Both the position numbers and the translations under genes were made by a program. DNA of 64,000 bases from Ruania halotolerans (lineage in GTDB: Bacteria; Actinomycetota; Actinomycetes; Actinomycetales; Beutenbergiaceae). Below are positions 44,824 to 52,969 of the stretch, piece by piece (position 1 is the stretch's first letter; each line of letters begins with the position of its first letter). The DNA lies in assembly GCF_021049285.1 (NCBI RefSeq), contig NZ_CP088017.1, positions 3,483,380 through 3,547,379 on the forward strand, in the 5' to 3' direction. The notes beneath the pieces were generated by a model that worked only from the letters and a program-made list of their open reading frames with translations, was not told where the DNA came from and ran no database searches.

Positions 44824-45789
44824 TCAGGCGACCGGCGGGCCAGCCAGCCGGTCCAGCAGTACCGGGCCGACCAGCAGATCCGTCTCCAGCACCACCTGGC
44901 ACCGCGCCCCGGGAACATCCACCGGACCACGCCGCTGGCCCCGCATGTCCACGATGGTCTGCCCGCGGCCAGGTCCATCCCCCTCGTCCACCACCACGGG
45001 CACCCGAGCCGCCCGGGTGGCGGTCACCGTTCCGACGAGTAGGGCCGCCGCGAGCGGATCATGCAATGCACAGGCCCGGTAGCCGTAGATGTCGAGGTAG
45101 AAATCGAGGTAGGACTCGAGCGCCTCCCCCACCACTCTGGACACCGCATCCGGTGCCTCGAGCAGGCGCTTGCGTGCCTGCTCGTCAAAGATGTGCTCCA
45201 TCGTCACGTCCAAGGGCACCATCGTGATATCCCAGCCCGCCTGGAGCACGGCCGCCGCCGCTTCGGGATCGTTGGCGATATTCGCCTCCGCCACCGGTGA
45301 GGTGTTGCCAGGCGCGAGCGCCGCACCACCCATCACGACGACGTCCCGCACCAGTGCGGGCAGATTCGGCTCGCGTTCGAGCGCCACGGCGAGGTTGGTC
45401 AACGGTCCGACTGCCAGGACGCGCAGTTCACCTGGGTACGCCTTGGCGAGGTCGATCAGCATGTCGGCGGCGTGGCGGGAGTCGGGGCGGGCGACAGCGG
45501 GCTCAAGCACCACTCCCCCGATTCCGTTGCTGCCGTGCACGTGTGGAGCGCCACCGCGAAAGGAGCCACGCACAGGATCGATCGCTCCGACGGCGACCGG
45601 GATCTCTTCCCTGCCGGCCAGCGCGAGCAGAGCGAGGGTGTTCTCGGCCGCCACGGTGGCAGAGGTGTTTCCGCTCACCGTGCCGATACCGGCGAGATGC
45701 ACCTCCGGGGAGGCGAGCAGGTAGGCGAGGGCCAGGGCGTCGTCGATTCCGGTGTCACAGTCCAGGTAGATCGGCGCGGCGTCACTCAT
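44824..45789 (-). CDS. Inosine/uridine-preferring nucleoside hydrolase
   Basis: 321 residues. N-terminal calcium-binding DCDTGIDDALAL motif (about 10-21), GNTSATVAAENTLALLALAG, and the region VRDVVVMGGAALAPGNTSPV with AEANIANDPEAA. The final catalytic-side motif is ALHDPLAAALL, containing the typical HD. The enzyme hydrolyses N-glycosidic bonds of ribonucleosides. ATG 45789 is set by the motif position; the longer frame runs into the divergent LacI region. The LacI gene opposite may control it, as the two share a 164-bp region, but I see no clear operator there. Confidence 0.92.
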   Translation of the reverse strand: MSDAAPIYLDCDTGIDDALALAYLLASPEVHLAGIGTVSGNTSATVAAENTLALLALAGREEIPVAVGAIDPVRGSFRGGAPHVHGSNGIGGVVLEPAVARPDSRHAADMLIDLAKAYPGELRVLAVGPLTNLAVALEREPNLPALVRDVVVMGGAALAPGNTSPVAEANIANDPEAAAAVLQAGWDITMVPLDVTMEHIFDEQARKRLLEAPDAVSRVVGEALESYLDFYLDIYGYRACALHDPLAAALLVGTVTATRAARVPVVVDEGDGPGRGQTIVDMRGQRRGPVDVPGARCQVVLETDLLVGPVLLDRLAGPPVA

Positions 45790-45953
45790 GCTGGGGTCAG
45801 CTCTCCATTCGTGGGACGGGGCTCGCCATTCGAGGCGTCGGGCACCGCGGACCATTCTCCACCATGGTGCCCGCCGCCCACGTCGGGATGGCTGCTGGCC
45901 TGGAGTCGCTCAGTACCGCCTACGATGAGGCGAACCGGATGGAAGGCAGGCCC

Positions 45954-46988
45954 ATGGCTCGGATCGTCGATGTCGCGAGCCACGCAGGTGTCTCCACGGC
46001 CACCGTTTCCCGTGTTCTCAACGGCAAGACCGTGAACCCGGAGCTGGCGGCGCGAGTGCGCAGTTCCGTCGATCTCCTCGGCTACGTCCCGGACCGGACG
46101 GCCCGCTCACTGCGCCGCCGCGCGAGCGATGTGGTGGCGCTCGTGTTGCCGGATGTGGAGAACCCGTTCTTCACCGCCGTGGCGCGCGGCGTCGAGGATG
46201 TGGCGCACGGAGCGGGCTATTCGGTGGTGCTGTGCAACACCGACGACGATCCCGCCAAGGAAGCCCACTACCTCACCGTCGCCGAGCACGAGAATATGGC
46301 CGGAGTACTCATCGCCCCCGCCACTGACTCCCCCGCCCTCGACGCCCTGCAGGCGCGCGGGCGAGGGCTCGTGGTCGTGGACCGGCGCATCGATGACGCA
46401 GTGGACCAGGTGGCGTTCGACAACGAGGAGCTCGGTTATCGGGTCACGAACACCCTCATCCGGCAGGGATTTCGCAGGATTGCCTGCGTGACGGGACCTC
46501 GAAGCACAAGCACCGCCGTCGAGCGTGCGAACGGGTGGCGGCGTGCGCTGGCCGAGGCCGATCTCGCGGCCGAGGAGGAGCTACTCGTCCATGCGAACTT
46601 CCGGGTGGACGGCGGCTATGCGGCCCTTTCCGGCCTCCTTGCCCAGTCAGATCCGCCGGAGGCGGTGGCTGCCACCAACAATCTGGTGGGTGTGGGGGTG
46701 CTGCGCGCCCTCGCTGATGCCCACGGCACTCCGGCACGTACGGCCGGCAGGGCGGAGCACACAGACAAGGGACCTGAAGCGAGCGGGCCGGCGATCGGCA
46801 TCGGCATCATCGGCGATCTACCGTTCGCCACCTCGCGCACCACGGACATCCACCTGGTCCCGTTGAACCCGCGCGAGCTCGGCATGGCGGCTGCCCATCT
46901 GCTGCTCGAGCGGTTCGCTGATCCGGGCAGGCCCGCCCGGTCGGTCGTCCAGGCCGTCCCGGCACCCGGTTCCCCCTTGTCTCGGTAA
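45954..46988 (+). CDS. LacI family regulator
   Basis: 344 residues. HTH RIVDVASHAGVSTATVSRVL at the very N-terminus, hinge region ARSLRRRASDVVALVLPDVE, sensor domain with VVVDRRIDDAVDQVAFDNEE and ELGYRVTNTLIRQGFRRIAC. A Gly/Thr-rich insert (about 260-285, RTAGRAEHTDKGPEASGP) interrupts a region that is usually short. GGAAGG lies before ATG 45954. It precedes the fucose-isomerase-like gene by 23 bases and is divergent from the nucleoside hydrolase gene; the first is the more likely target. Confidence 0.9.
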   Translation: MARIVDVASHAGVSTATVSRVLNGKTVNPELAARVRSSVDLLGYVPDRTARSLRRRASDVVALVLPDVENPFFTAVARGVEDVAHGAGYSVVLCNTDDDPAKEAHYLTVAEHENMAGVLIAPATDSPALDALQARGRGLVVVDRRIDDAVDQVAFDNEELGYRVTNTLIRQGFRRIACVTGPRSTSTAVERANGWRRALAEADLAAEEELLVHANFRVDGGYAALSGLLAQSDPPEAVAATNNLVGVGVLRALADAHGTPARTAGRAEHTDKGPEASGPAIGIGIIGDLPFATSRTTDIHLVPLNPRELGMAAAHLLLERFADPGRPARSVVQAVPAPGSPLSR

Positions 46989-46996
46989 TCGATTAC
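46985..46996. promoter_or_regulatory. Perfect 12-bp palindrome overlapping the LacI stop codon
   Basis: GTAATCGATTAC has a central CG and lies 16 bases before the next ATG, overlapping the TAA stop of the LacI gene. Its position suits an operator for that LacI protein or a hairpin affecting the downstream start. Confidence 0.4.
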
Positions 46997-47011
46997 GGGC
47001 ACGATGGGGTC

Positions 47012-48661
47012 ATGACGACCTCCACGTATGCCATGCCCTCCCTCTCCGAGCCGCCCGCCGCACCCGAGAGGACCGCCTACCTGGTGGCCTCGGGCGACCT
47101 GCGCGAATCTGCAAACAGTGCCGGCTGGCCCACCCAGGTCGAGCTCGAGCGCATCATCAGCGACGCCTTCGCCGCGAATGGGTGGCAGGTGGTCCGCGCG
47201 AACGAGGTGGACCCGGCCACCGGACACGGCTTCATCTCCAGCCAGCGGATGGGCTTGGAGGTCTTCACCACCATCCCGCCGGACGCCCCGTTGATCGTGG
47301 CCGAAGCGGTGTGGCAGTACAGCCACCACATCCTCGCCGGTCTGCGCACCCACCGCGGCCCGATCCTCACCGCCGCGAACTTCGCCGGGGCATGGCCCGG
47401 CTTGGTGGGCCTGCTGGGCATCAACGCCGGGATGACCAAGATGGGCAAGCCGTACTCCACGGTGTGGACCGTCGACGGGACCGACGAGTGGTTCCAGAAC
47501 GCGATTCGCTCGTGGGTCACCACCGGCACGATCGAGCACGACGCCTCCCACGTGCACTCTCTGCCAACGCTCGCAGACAGCGCCGAAACCGAATTGGGCC
47601 GCGCGCTCGCTGCGCAGTTGCAGCGCGAGAAGGCGATCATCGGCGTCTTCGATGAAGGTTGCATGGGGATGTACAACGCCATCTTCGATGACGAACTGCT
47701 GAACGGCCTCGGCATCTACAAGGAGCGGCTCTCCCAATCGGCACTGTGGGCGGAGATGCAGCAGGTTTCCGATTCGGAGGCGGACGAGGTCCAGGCCTGG
47801 CTCACCGATGCCGGGATGACGTTCCACCTCGGCACCGACGACGCCACCGAATTGACCATGGAGCAGTTGCGGTGGCAGCACAAGATGTACATCGCGGCGT
47901 TGCGGATCGCCGACGACTTCGGCCTGGACGCCGTGGGTATCCAGTATCAGCAGGGACTGAAGGATCTCTCCCCCGCCTCCGACCTTGCCGAGGGGTTGCT
48001 GAACAACGTCTCCCGCCCGCCGGTGCGCTCCCGCGACGGCGAGCGTGTGCTGTGGGAGGGCAAGGCGTTCCCCCACTTCAACGAGGCGGACGAGGGCGTG
48101 GCGGTCGACGCTCTGGTGACGAACCGCATCTGGACGGCGATGGGCCTGGACCCGGCCACCACGTTGCACGACGTGCGCTGGGGGGAGGAGTACGACGGGC
48201 AGTTCGTCTGGGTCTTCGAGATCTCCGGGTCGGTGCCGCCGTCACACTTCGAGAACGGCTATGCCGATGCCGAGGGCTGGCGGCAGGGGCCCGTGTTCTT
48301 CCCCGCTGGCGGCTCCACGATCAACGGCATCTCCAAGCCTGGGGAGATCGTCTGGTCCCGGGTCTACATCGCCGAGGGACAACTCCAGGTGGATATGGGC
48401 CGCGCTTCGGTGATCTCGCTCCCGGAAGAGGAAACGCGGCGCCGCAAGGAGGCCACCAACCCCGAGTGGCCGATCATGCACGCCGTACTGCACGGGGTCA
48501 GCCGGGACCAGTTCATGGCGCGCCACAAGGCGAACCACCTGAACGTCGTCTACGCGCCCGATGCGCAGACGGCGGACCGTGCCTTGACCGCGAAGGCGGC
48601 ACTGTTCGACGCCCTCGGCGTACCGGTGCACCTGTGCGGGGACACCTCACTCACCCGCTGA
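47012..48661 (+). CDS. L-fucose/L-arabinose isomerase-like protein
   Basis: 549 residues. The N-terminal half has DLRESANSAGWPTQVELERI and the middle FDEGCMGMYNAIFDDELLNG. The conserved core VGIQYQQGLKDLSPASDLAE (about 310-330) and FNEADEGVAVDALVTNRIWT recall the FucI/AraA fold and its metal site. The C-terminal part contains LHDVRWGEEYDGQFVWVFEI and PGEIVWSRVYIAEGQL. The family is uncharacterised to my knowledge, often labelled fucose isomerase. Aldose-ketose isomerisation of a deoxy or pentose sugar is the natural guess. The LacI regulator is directly upstream. No matching kinase or aldolase is beside it. Confidence 0.6.
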   Translation: MTTSTYAMPSLSEPPAAPERTAYLVASGDLRESANSAGWPTQVELERIISDAFAANGWQVVRANEVDPATGHGFISSQRMGLEVFTTIPPDAPLIVAEAVWQYSHHILAGLRTHRGPILTAANFAGAWPGLVGLLGINAGMTKMGKPYSTVWTVDGTDEWFQNAIRSWVTTGTIEHDASHVHSLPTLADSAETELGRALAAQLQREKAIIGVFDEGCMGMYNAIFDDELLNGLGIYKERLSQSALWAEMQQVSDSEADEVQAWLTDAGMTFHLGTDDATELTMEQLRWQHKMYIAALRIADDFGLDAVGIQYQQGLKDLSPASDLAEGLLNNVSRPPVRSRDGERVLWEGKAFPHFNEADEGVAVDALVTNRIWTAMGLDPATTLHDVRWGEEYDGQFVWVFEISGSVPPSHFENGYADAEGWRQGPVFFPAGGSTINGISKPGEIVWSRVYIAEGQLQVDMGRASVISLPEEETRRRKEATNPEWPIMHAVLHGVSRDQFMARHKANHLNVVYAPDAQTADRALTAKAALFDALGVPVHLCGDTSLTR

Positions 48662-48677
48662 CGCACCCGCCCCCGCC

Positions 48678-49934
48678 TCAGCGAGTACGGGCCGGCACCG
48701 AGCTCTCCACCGGGAGCAACCGGCGCAACTGGGTCACGTGCGTCGGTTCGAGATCGGCCACCGAGGAGACGCCGAGCAGCTTCATCGTGCGCTCGGTCTC
48801 GGAGCCGAGGATCTCGATCATCCGGTCCACACCTTCGCGCCCGCCGGCCATCAGGCCGTACAGGTAGGCACGGCCGACGAGGGTGAAGTCGGCGCCGAGG
48901 GCGAGTGAGGCGACGATATCGGCACCGCTCATAATGCCGGTATCGAGGATGATCTCGAGCTGGTCGCCGAGTTCGGCGGCGACCTGCGGGAGCAGGTGGA
49001 ACGGGATCGGGGCGCGGTCGAGCTGGCGGCCGCCGTGGTTGGAGAGCACGATGCCGTCCACGCCGAGTTCGGCCACGCGCCGGGCGTCCTCGAGGGTCTG
49101 GATACCCTTGACGACAACCTTGCCGGGCCACTGCTGCGAGATCCACCGCAGATCCTCGAAGTCCACAGTCGGGTCGAACATCGTGTCGAGCAGCTCGGCC
49201 ACCGTGCCGGACCAACGGTCCAGGGAGGCGAAGGCGAGTGGTTCGGTGGTGAGGAAGTCGATCCACCACGCCGGGCGTGGGATCGCGTTCAGCACCGTCT
49301 TGATGCCGAGCGAGGGCGGGATCGTCATCCCGTTGCGCTTATCCCGCAGCCGGGCTCCGGCCACGGGCACGTCCACAGTGACCAGCAGCGTGTCGTACCC
49401 GGCTGCGGCCGCGCGGTCCACGAGCGCCATCGAGCGCTCACGGTCCTTCCACATGTACAGCTGGAACCAGTTCCGCCCACCGGGATTGGTAGCGGCCACA
49501 TCCTCGATCGAGGCGGTACCCATCGTGGAGAGGGAGAACGGGATCCCTGCGGCGGCGGCCGCTCCGGCGCCGGCGATCTCCCCCTCGGTTTGCATCATCC
49601 TGGTGAACCCGGTGGGCGCGATCCCGAACGGCAGGGCTGAGGGCCCGCCGAGGATCTCCACGCCGGTGTCCACACTGGCGACGTTGCGCAGGATCGACGG
49701 GTGGAACTCCACGTCCTCGAACGCCTGCCGGGCCCGCGCCAGCGAGAGTTCCTTCTCGGCGGCTCCTTCGGTGTAGTCGAAGGCGGCCTTCGGGGTGCGG
49801 CGCTGCGCGATGGTGCGCAAATCGTCGATGGTCAGGGCGGCGTCGAGCCGGCGCTTGCGACCGTCCAACTCCGGACGCTTGAACTGCAGCAGTGGCGCGA
49901 GATCGCGCACCTTGGGCACTCGACGCTGGACCAT
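48678..49934 (-). CDS. lldD: FMN-dependent alpha-hydroxy acid oxidase/L-lactate dehydrogenase
   Basis: 418 residues of the LldD/lactate oxidase family. FMN-site motifs include [20 protein letters not shown] and [10 protein letters not shown], with a Lys in [11 protein letters not shown]; the catalytic His is in [12 protein letters not shown] (about 300) and the phosphate-binding segment in [20 protein letters not shown]. It oxidises L-lactate to pyruvate. TGGAACGATTCA lies 23 bases before the start, matching the operators of the rhamnose uptake and rhaI operons. Since RhaEW ends in L-lactate, it probably completes the pathway. Convergent with the isomerase-like gene. Confidence 0.9.
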   Translation of the reverse strand: MVQRRVPKVRDLAPLLQFKRPELDGRKRRLDAALTIDDLRTIAQRRTPKAAFDYTEGAAEKELSLARARQAFEDVEFHPSILRNVASVDTGVEILGGPSALPFGIAPTGFTRMMQTEGEIAGAGAAAAAGIPFSLSTMGTASIEDVAATNPGGRNWFQLYMWKDRERSMALVDRAAAAGYDTLLVTVDVPVAGARLRDKRNGMTIPPSLGIKTVLNAIPRPAWWIDFLTTEPLAFASLDRWSGTVAELLDTMFDPTVDFEDLRWISQQWPGKVVVKGIQTLEDARRVAELGVDGIVLSNHGGRQLDRAPIPFHLLPQVAAELGDQLEIILDTGIMSGADIVASLALGADFTLVGRAYLYGLMAGGREGVDRMIEILGSETERTMKLLGVSSVADLEPTHVTQLRRLLPVESSVPARTR

Positions 49935-49956
49935 GCGTGGCTTCTCCTCGGCGGAA

Positions 49957-49968
49957 TGGAACGATTCA
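49957..49968 (+). promoter_or_regulatory. Candidate rhamnose-regulon operator 3
   Basis: TGGAACGATTCA differs from sites 1 and 2 only in position 3. It lies 23-34 bases before the oxidase start, where bound repressor would block transcription. See the regulon finding. Confidence 0.55.
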
Positions 49969-50103
49969 GTCGAGTCTTCCGATGCCGCTGGGGCGTGTCA
50001 AGCCAGGGGCGTTGCCCCTGCTGGCTCCCGACGGCGTTGCTCGCTGTGACATCACCCTCACCCTAGCGCCGGGCATGCACCCCGCCCCGCGAGCGCTCAT
50101 CGG

Positions 50104-50751
50104 GTGATAATCGTGGACGTGCCGCCTGCTGACTCCGCCTTGTTCCCGGTGCCTGATGGTGCGCGCCAGTATGCACGCAGGGTAGTGCTGCTGACCGGCC
50201 CGTCCGGGTCCGGGAAGAGTTCACTGAGCCGCCGGCTCGGCCTGCCGGTGGTGGCGCTGGACGACTTCTACCACGACGTCGACGCACCCGGCCTGCCCCA
50301 ACGGTTCGGCAGTGTGGACTGGGACGCGGCCGGCTCCTGGAACCATGGCGCTGCCGCCCAGGCACTGGTCACGCTGTGCCGCGACGGTGACGTGGAGGTG
50401 CCGATCTATGACATCCCGACGTCCCGACGCACCGGGACCACCACCGTGGTGGCGGGCGACTCCCCGATCGTGCTCGCCGAGGGAATCTTCGCCGGAGAGC
50501 TGGTCGACGCGCTGCGGGCTGAGGGCGTGCTCGCCGATGCGGTGTGCCTCGTACGGCCGCGGGTGCACACCTTCTGGCTCCGGCTACTGCGGGACCTGGC
50601 CGAATCCCGGAAACGGCCGAGCATCCTGATCCGGCGCGGGCTGGCGCACTACCGCAGTGAACCCGCGAAGGTGCGCGCCTGGGTGGCGCAGGGCTGCCGC
50701 GCCACGACGCCCGCTCGAGCCGAGGCGGACGTGCGCGCCCTGCTCACGTGA
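50104..50751 (+). CDS. P-loop kinase, uridine kinase-like
   Basis: 215 residues. Walker A GPSGSGKSSL near residue 33, then VVALDDFYHDVDAPG (the substrate-binding DDFY motif of uridine kinases), and SPIVLAEGIFAGEL for the Walker B/lid region. It belongs to the actinobacterial uridine kinase-like ATP-binding family, of uncertain substrate. The start is a GTG without a strong ribosome site. It is divergent from the lactate oxidase and precedes the MFS gene by 81 bases. Confidence 0.82.
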   Translation: MIIVDVPPADSALFPVPDGARQYARRVVLLTGPSGSGKSSLSRRLGLPVVALDDFYHDVDAPGLPQRFGSVDWDAAGSWNHGAAAQALVTLCRDGDVEVPIYDIPTSRRTGTTTVVAGDSPIVLAEGIFAGELVDALRAEGVLADAVCLVRPRVHTFWLRLLRDLAESRKRPSILIRRGLAHYRSEPAKVRAWVAQGCRATTPARAEADVRALLT

Positions 50752-50832
50752 GGCCACCACTTGTGGACTGTTGGTTCATTTCTTTGGACGCTGGGCACGG
50801 TCACACCAGGCGGTCCCTGCGAGGCTCGTCAG

Positions 50833-52026
50833 GTGACCGACTCCATCACTGATACCCGTCCTGATCTCCGCACCCGCACGGCATGGGCGGGGATTCTGGT
50901 CATGATGGCGACGAGCTTCGTGCTCGTCGTCGCCGAGTTTCTTCCGCCGAGCCTTCTTCCCTCGATGGCGGCTGCGCTCGGGATCACTGAAGGACAGGCA
51001 GGGCAGGCGGTGACCGTCACGGCCTTCGTCGGCCTTCTCACTGCGCCGACGATCGGCTTGATCTTCCCGCGGCTCGATCGCCGCACGCTGTTGTCATGGC
51101 TGGCCGTGGCGGCGGCCGTGTCGAATCTCGCGGTCGCGGTGTCGTCGGACTTCGTGATGCTTCTCGTCGCTCGTCTGCTGCTGGGTGCCGCGATTGGCGG
51201 GTTCTGGGCGATGTCATTGGCGATCGCGGCGCGCCTGAGCCGGCCGGAGCATCTGGGGCGCGCGGTGATGGCCATTAACACGGGGACCACGGTCGCGACG
51301 GTCGCCGGAGTCCCAGCGGGCATCTACCTGGGTTCGCTGTTCGACTGGCGGGTCGTCTTCATGGGGGCGAGCGTGCTCACCGTCGTGGTTGCTGTGGCCC
51401 TGCGGATCGTCCTGCCGGTCGTGCCGCCCGCCCAGGCGACAGGCTTGCGTTCGCTGGCGGACACGGTGCGCACTCCAGGTGTGGGGCGCGGGCTCCTCGG
51501 CCATGTGCTGACGGTGCTGGGGCATTTCGCGGCGTTCACCTACGTCCGAACAGCCCTGTCGCAGGCACCTGAGCTCGATGCCGCAGCGGTGGCGCTGCTG
51601 CTGGCAGTGTTCGGGTTCGGAGGTGTCCTCGGCAACATCGTCGTGGGCTTGCTCGTCGACAAGCACCTGCGGTTACTCCGTTACGCGATCCCGTTGATGA
51701 TCGCGGTGGGTGTGGCGATCGTTGCCTTGTGGCCCGGGGTGATGATGGCCGTGATCGCCGGGATCGCCGTCTGGGGCATCGCCTTCGGGGCCTGGTTGAC
51801 GGTGGTAGCGACGTGGATCGCGCGCGTGGCGCCGGAGCGCATGGAGGCCGGTGGCGGGTTGATCGTGGCCGGATTCCAGCTCGCCATCACGATCGGCGCC
51901 GGCGTCGGAGGAGTGCTCGTCGACACGTTCGGTGTGCAGGCGGCACTCCTCGCCGCGGCGGCGTCGGCACTCGTCGGCGGGCTGGTCTTCGGCACGACCA
52001 GAGAGGGCGCCGAGCCTCAGCGGTGA
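50833..52026 (+). CDS. MFS transporter, DHA1 type (drug/nucleoside efflux-like)
   Basis: 397 residues with twelve membrane segments. The first is LVMMATSFVLVVAEFLPPSL; motif A-like FPRLDRRTLLSW and the motif C-like region NTGTTVATVAGVPAGIYLGS are seen. It resembles the NepI/YdhP/AraJ group, which exports nucleosides, sugars or drugs. GTG 50833 is chosen because the sequence before lacks transporter character. The last 10 bases overlap the 3' end of the convergent AraC gene. Confidence 0.9.
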   Translation: MTDSITDTRPDLRTRTAWAGILVMMATSFVLVVAEFLPPSLLPSMAAALGITEGQAGQAVTVTAFVGLLTAPTIGLIFPRLDRRTLLSWLAVAAAVSNLAVAVSSDFVMLLVARLLLGAAIGGFWAMSLAIAARLSRPEHLGRAVMAINTGTTVATVAGVPAGIYLGSLFDWRVVFMGASVLTVVVAVALRIVLPVVPPAQATGLRSLADTVRTPGVGRGLLGHVLTVLGHFAAFTYVRTALSQAPELDAAAVALLLAVFGFGGVLGNIVVGLLVDKHLRLLRYAIPLMIAVGVAIVALWPGVMMAVIAGIAVWGIAFGAWLTVVATWIARVAPERMEAGGGLIVAGFQLAITIGAGVGGVLVDTFGVQAALLAAAASALVGGLVFGTTREGAEPQR

Positions 52027-52916
52027 GCAGCGGCCGCGGAGAGCCTGCTCGCTTCGATCTGGGCAGTCCGCCACCGGGCGGGTGAGATGCCGATGCGGCG
52101 GCGGAACGCCCTGGTGAAGCCTGGCTCAGATCCGTAGCCGACCCGATGAGCGACCTCCGCCACCGATGCGGCGGCATCGCCGAGTAGCGTCATGCCCTCA
52201 CTCACGCGTGCCTCGGCCACGTACTGCAGCGGTGTGAGGCCCACCGTCTCGCGAAAGTGCGCGGCAAAGCCCGATCGCGACATCGTGGCCACACGTGCCA
52301 GCTCCGAGACCGTCCAGCCTCGGGCAAGGTCGGCGTGGACGGAGGCGATCACTCGTGCGATCCGGGGATCCTCGACCGACCCGAGCCACGTGGGCGGGGC
52401 ACATCCACGCTCAGACCAGAGTCGTACTGCTGCGGAGGCGATAGTGGTCGCGATCCGGCTGCAGATCACCGCATCCCCGGCCCGGCGAGCGTTCCCGGCC
52501 GTGCGCCACCCGCACTGCAGGTCCTCGATCAATGCCACCATGCTGGGCTCGTCCCGTGCGAAGTCGGGGACGACCAGAGTCGCCGGTAACGATGCCCGTG
52601 CCAGCGGATGGGCCGAGGCCGCCGCGAACGAGACGTCGACGACCACCCCTCCACTCGTGCTTCGCACCTCGCGGTCGCCCTCGAGGGTGGAGACCACGAG
52701 GTCGCCACGCTGTACGGCCACCCAGCTGGGTGAGTCGGCACGGAACTCGACCGATCCGGAGAGGACGTAGAGGAATCCTGCCGATCGGCCAAGCCGATGG
52801 CGAAAGCCGTCCCCGGCGACGTTCACGCGGTGGGAGCCGCTGAGGTCCCATTCGAGCGCGGACAGGGCACGGTCCAGCAGGGTAAGCGGAGCGACGGCGT
52901 CGACTGCAGCAGGCAC
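52017..52916 (-). CDS. AraC family regulator with cupin-type sensor
   Basis: 299 residues. The N-terminal cupin-like sensor (about 20-120: FLYVLSGSVEFRADSPSWVA and VQRGDLVVSTLEGDREV) is of AraC_binding_2 type. The C-terminal double HTH is about 195-290: VSELARVATMSRSGFAAHFR and VAEVAHRVGYGSEPGFTRAF with the ISPARWR end. It converges and overlaps with the MFS gene and may control it, as similar pairs do. Confidence 0.9.
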   Translation of the reverse strand: MPAAVDAVAPLTLLDRALSALEWDLSGSHRVNVAGDGFRHRLGRSAGFLYVLSGSVEFRADSPSWVAVQRGDLVVSTLEGDREVRSTSGGVVVDVSFAAASAHPLARASLPATLVVPDFARDEPSMVALIEDLQCGWRTAGNARRAGDAVICSRIATTIASAAVRLWSERGCAPPTWLGSVEDPRIARVIASVHADLARGWTVSELARVATMSRSGFAAHFRETVGLTPLQYVAEARVSEGMTLLGDAAASVAEVAHRVGYGSEPGFTRAFRRRIGISPARWRTAQIEASRLSAAAAHR

Positions 52917-52969
52917 GCCAGAGGAACCACCCTGGTTCGCCGTCCATTCCCCCGCACCGCCGTCGGCGC

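Noticed and set aside
46616-48169. Long open frame (517 codons) on the - strand
   Set aside because: It is antisense to the isomerase-like gene and the LacI gene, both with recognisable family sequence.
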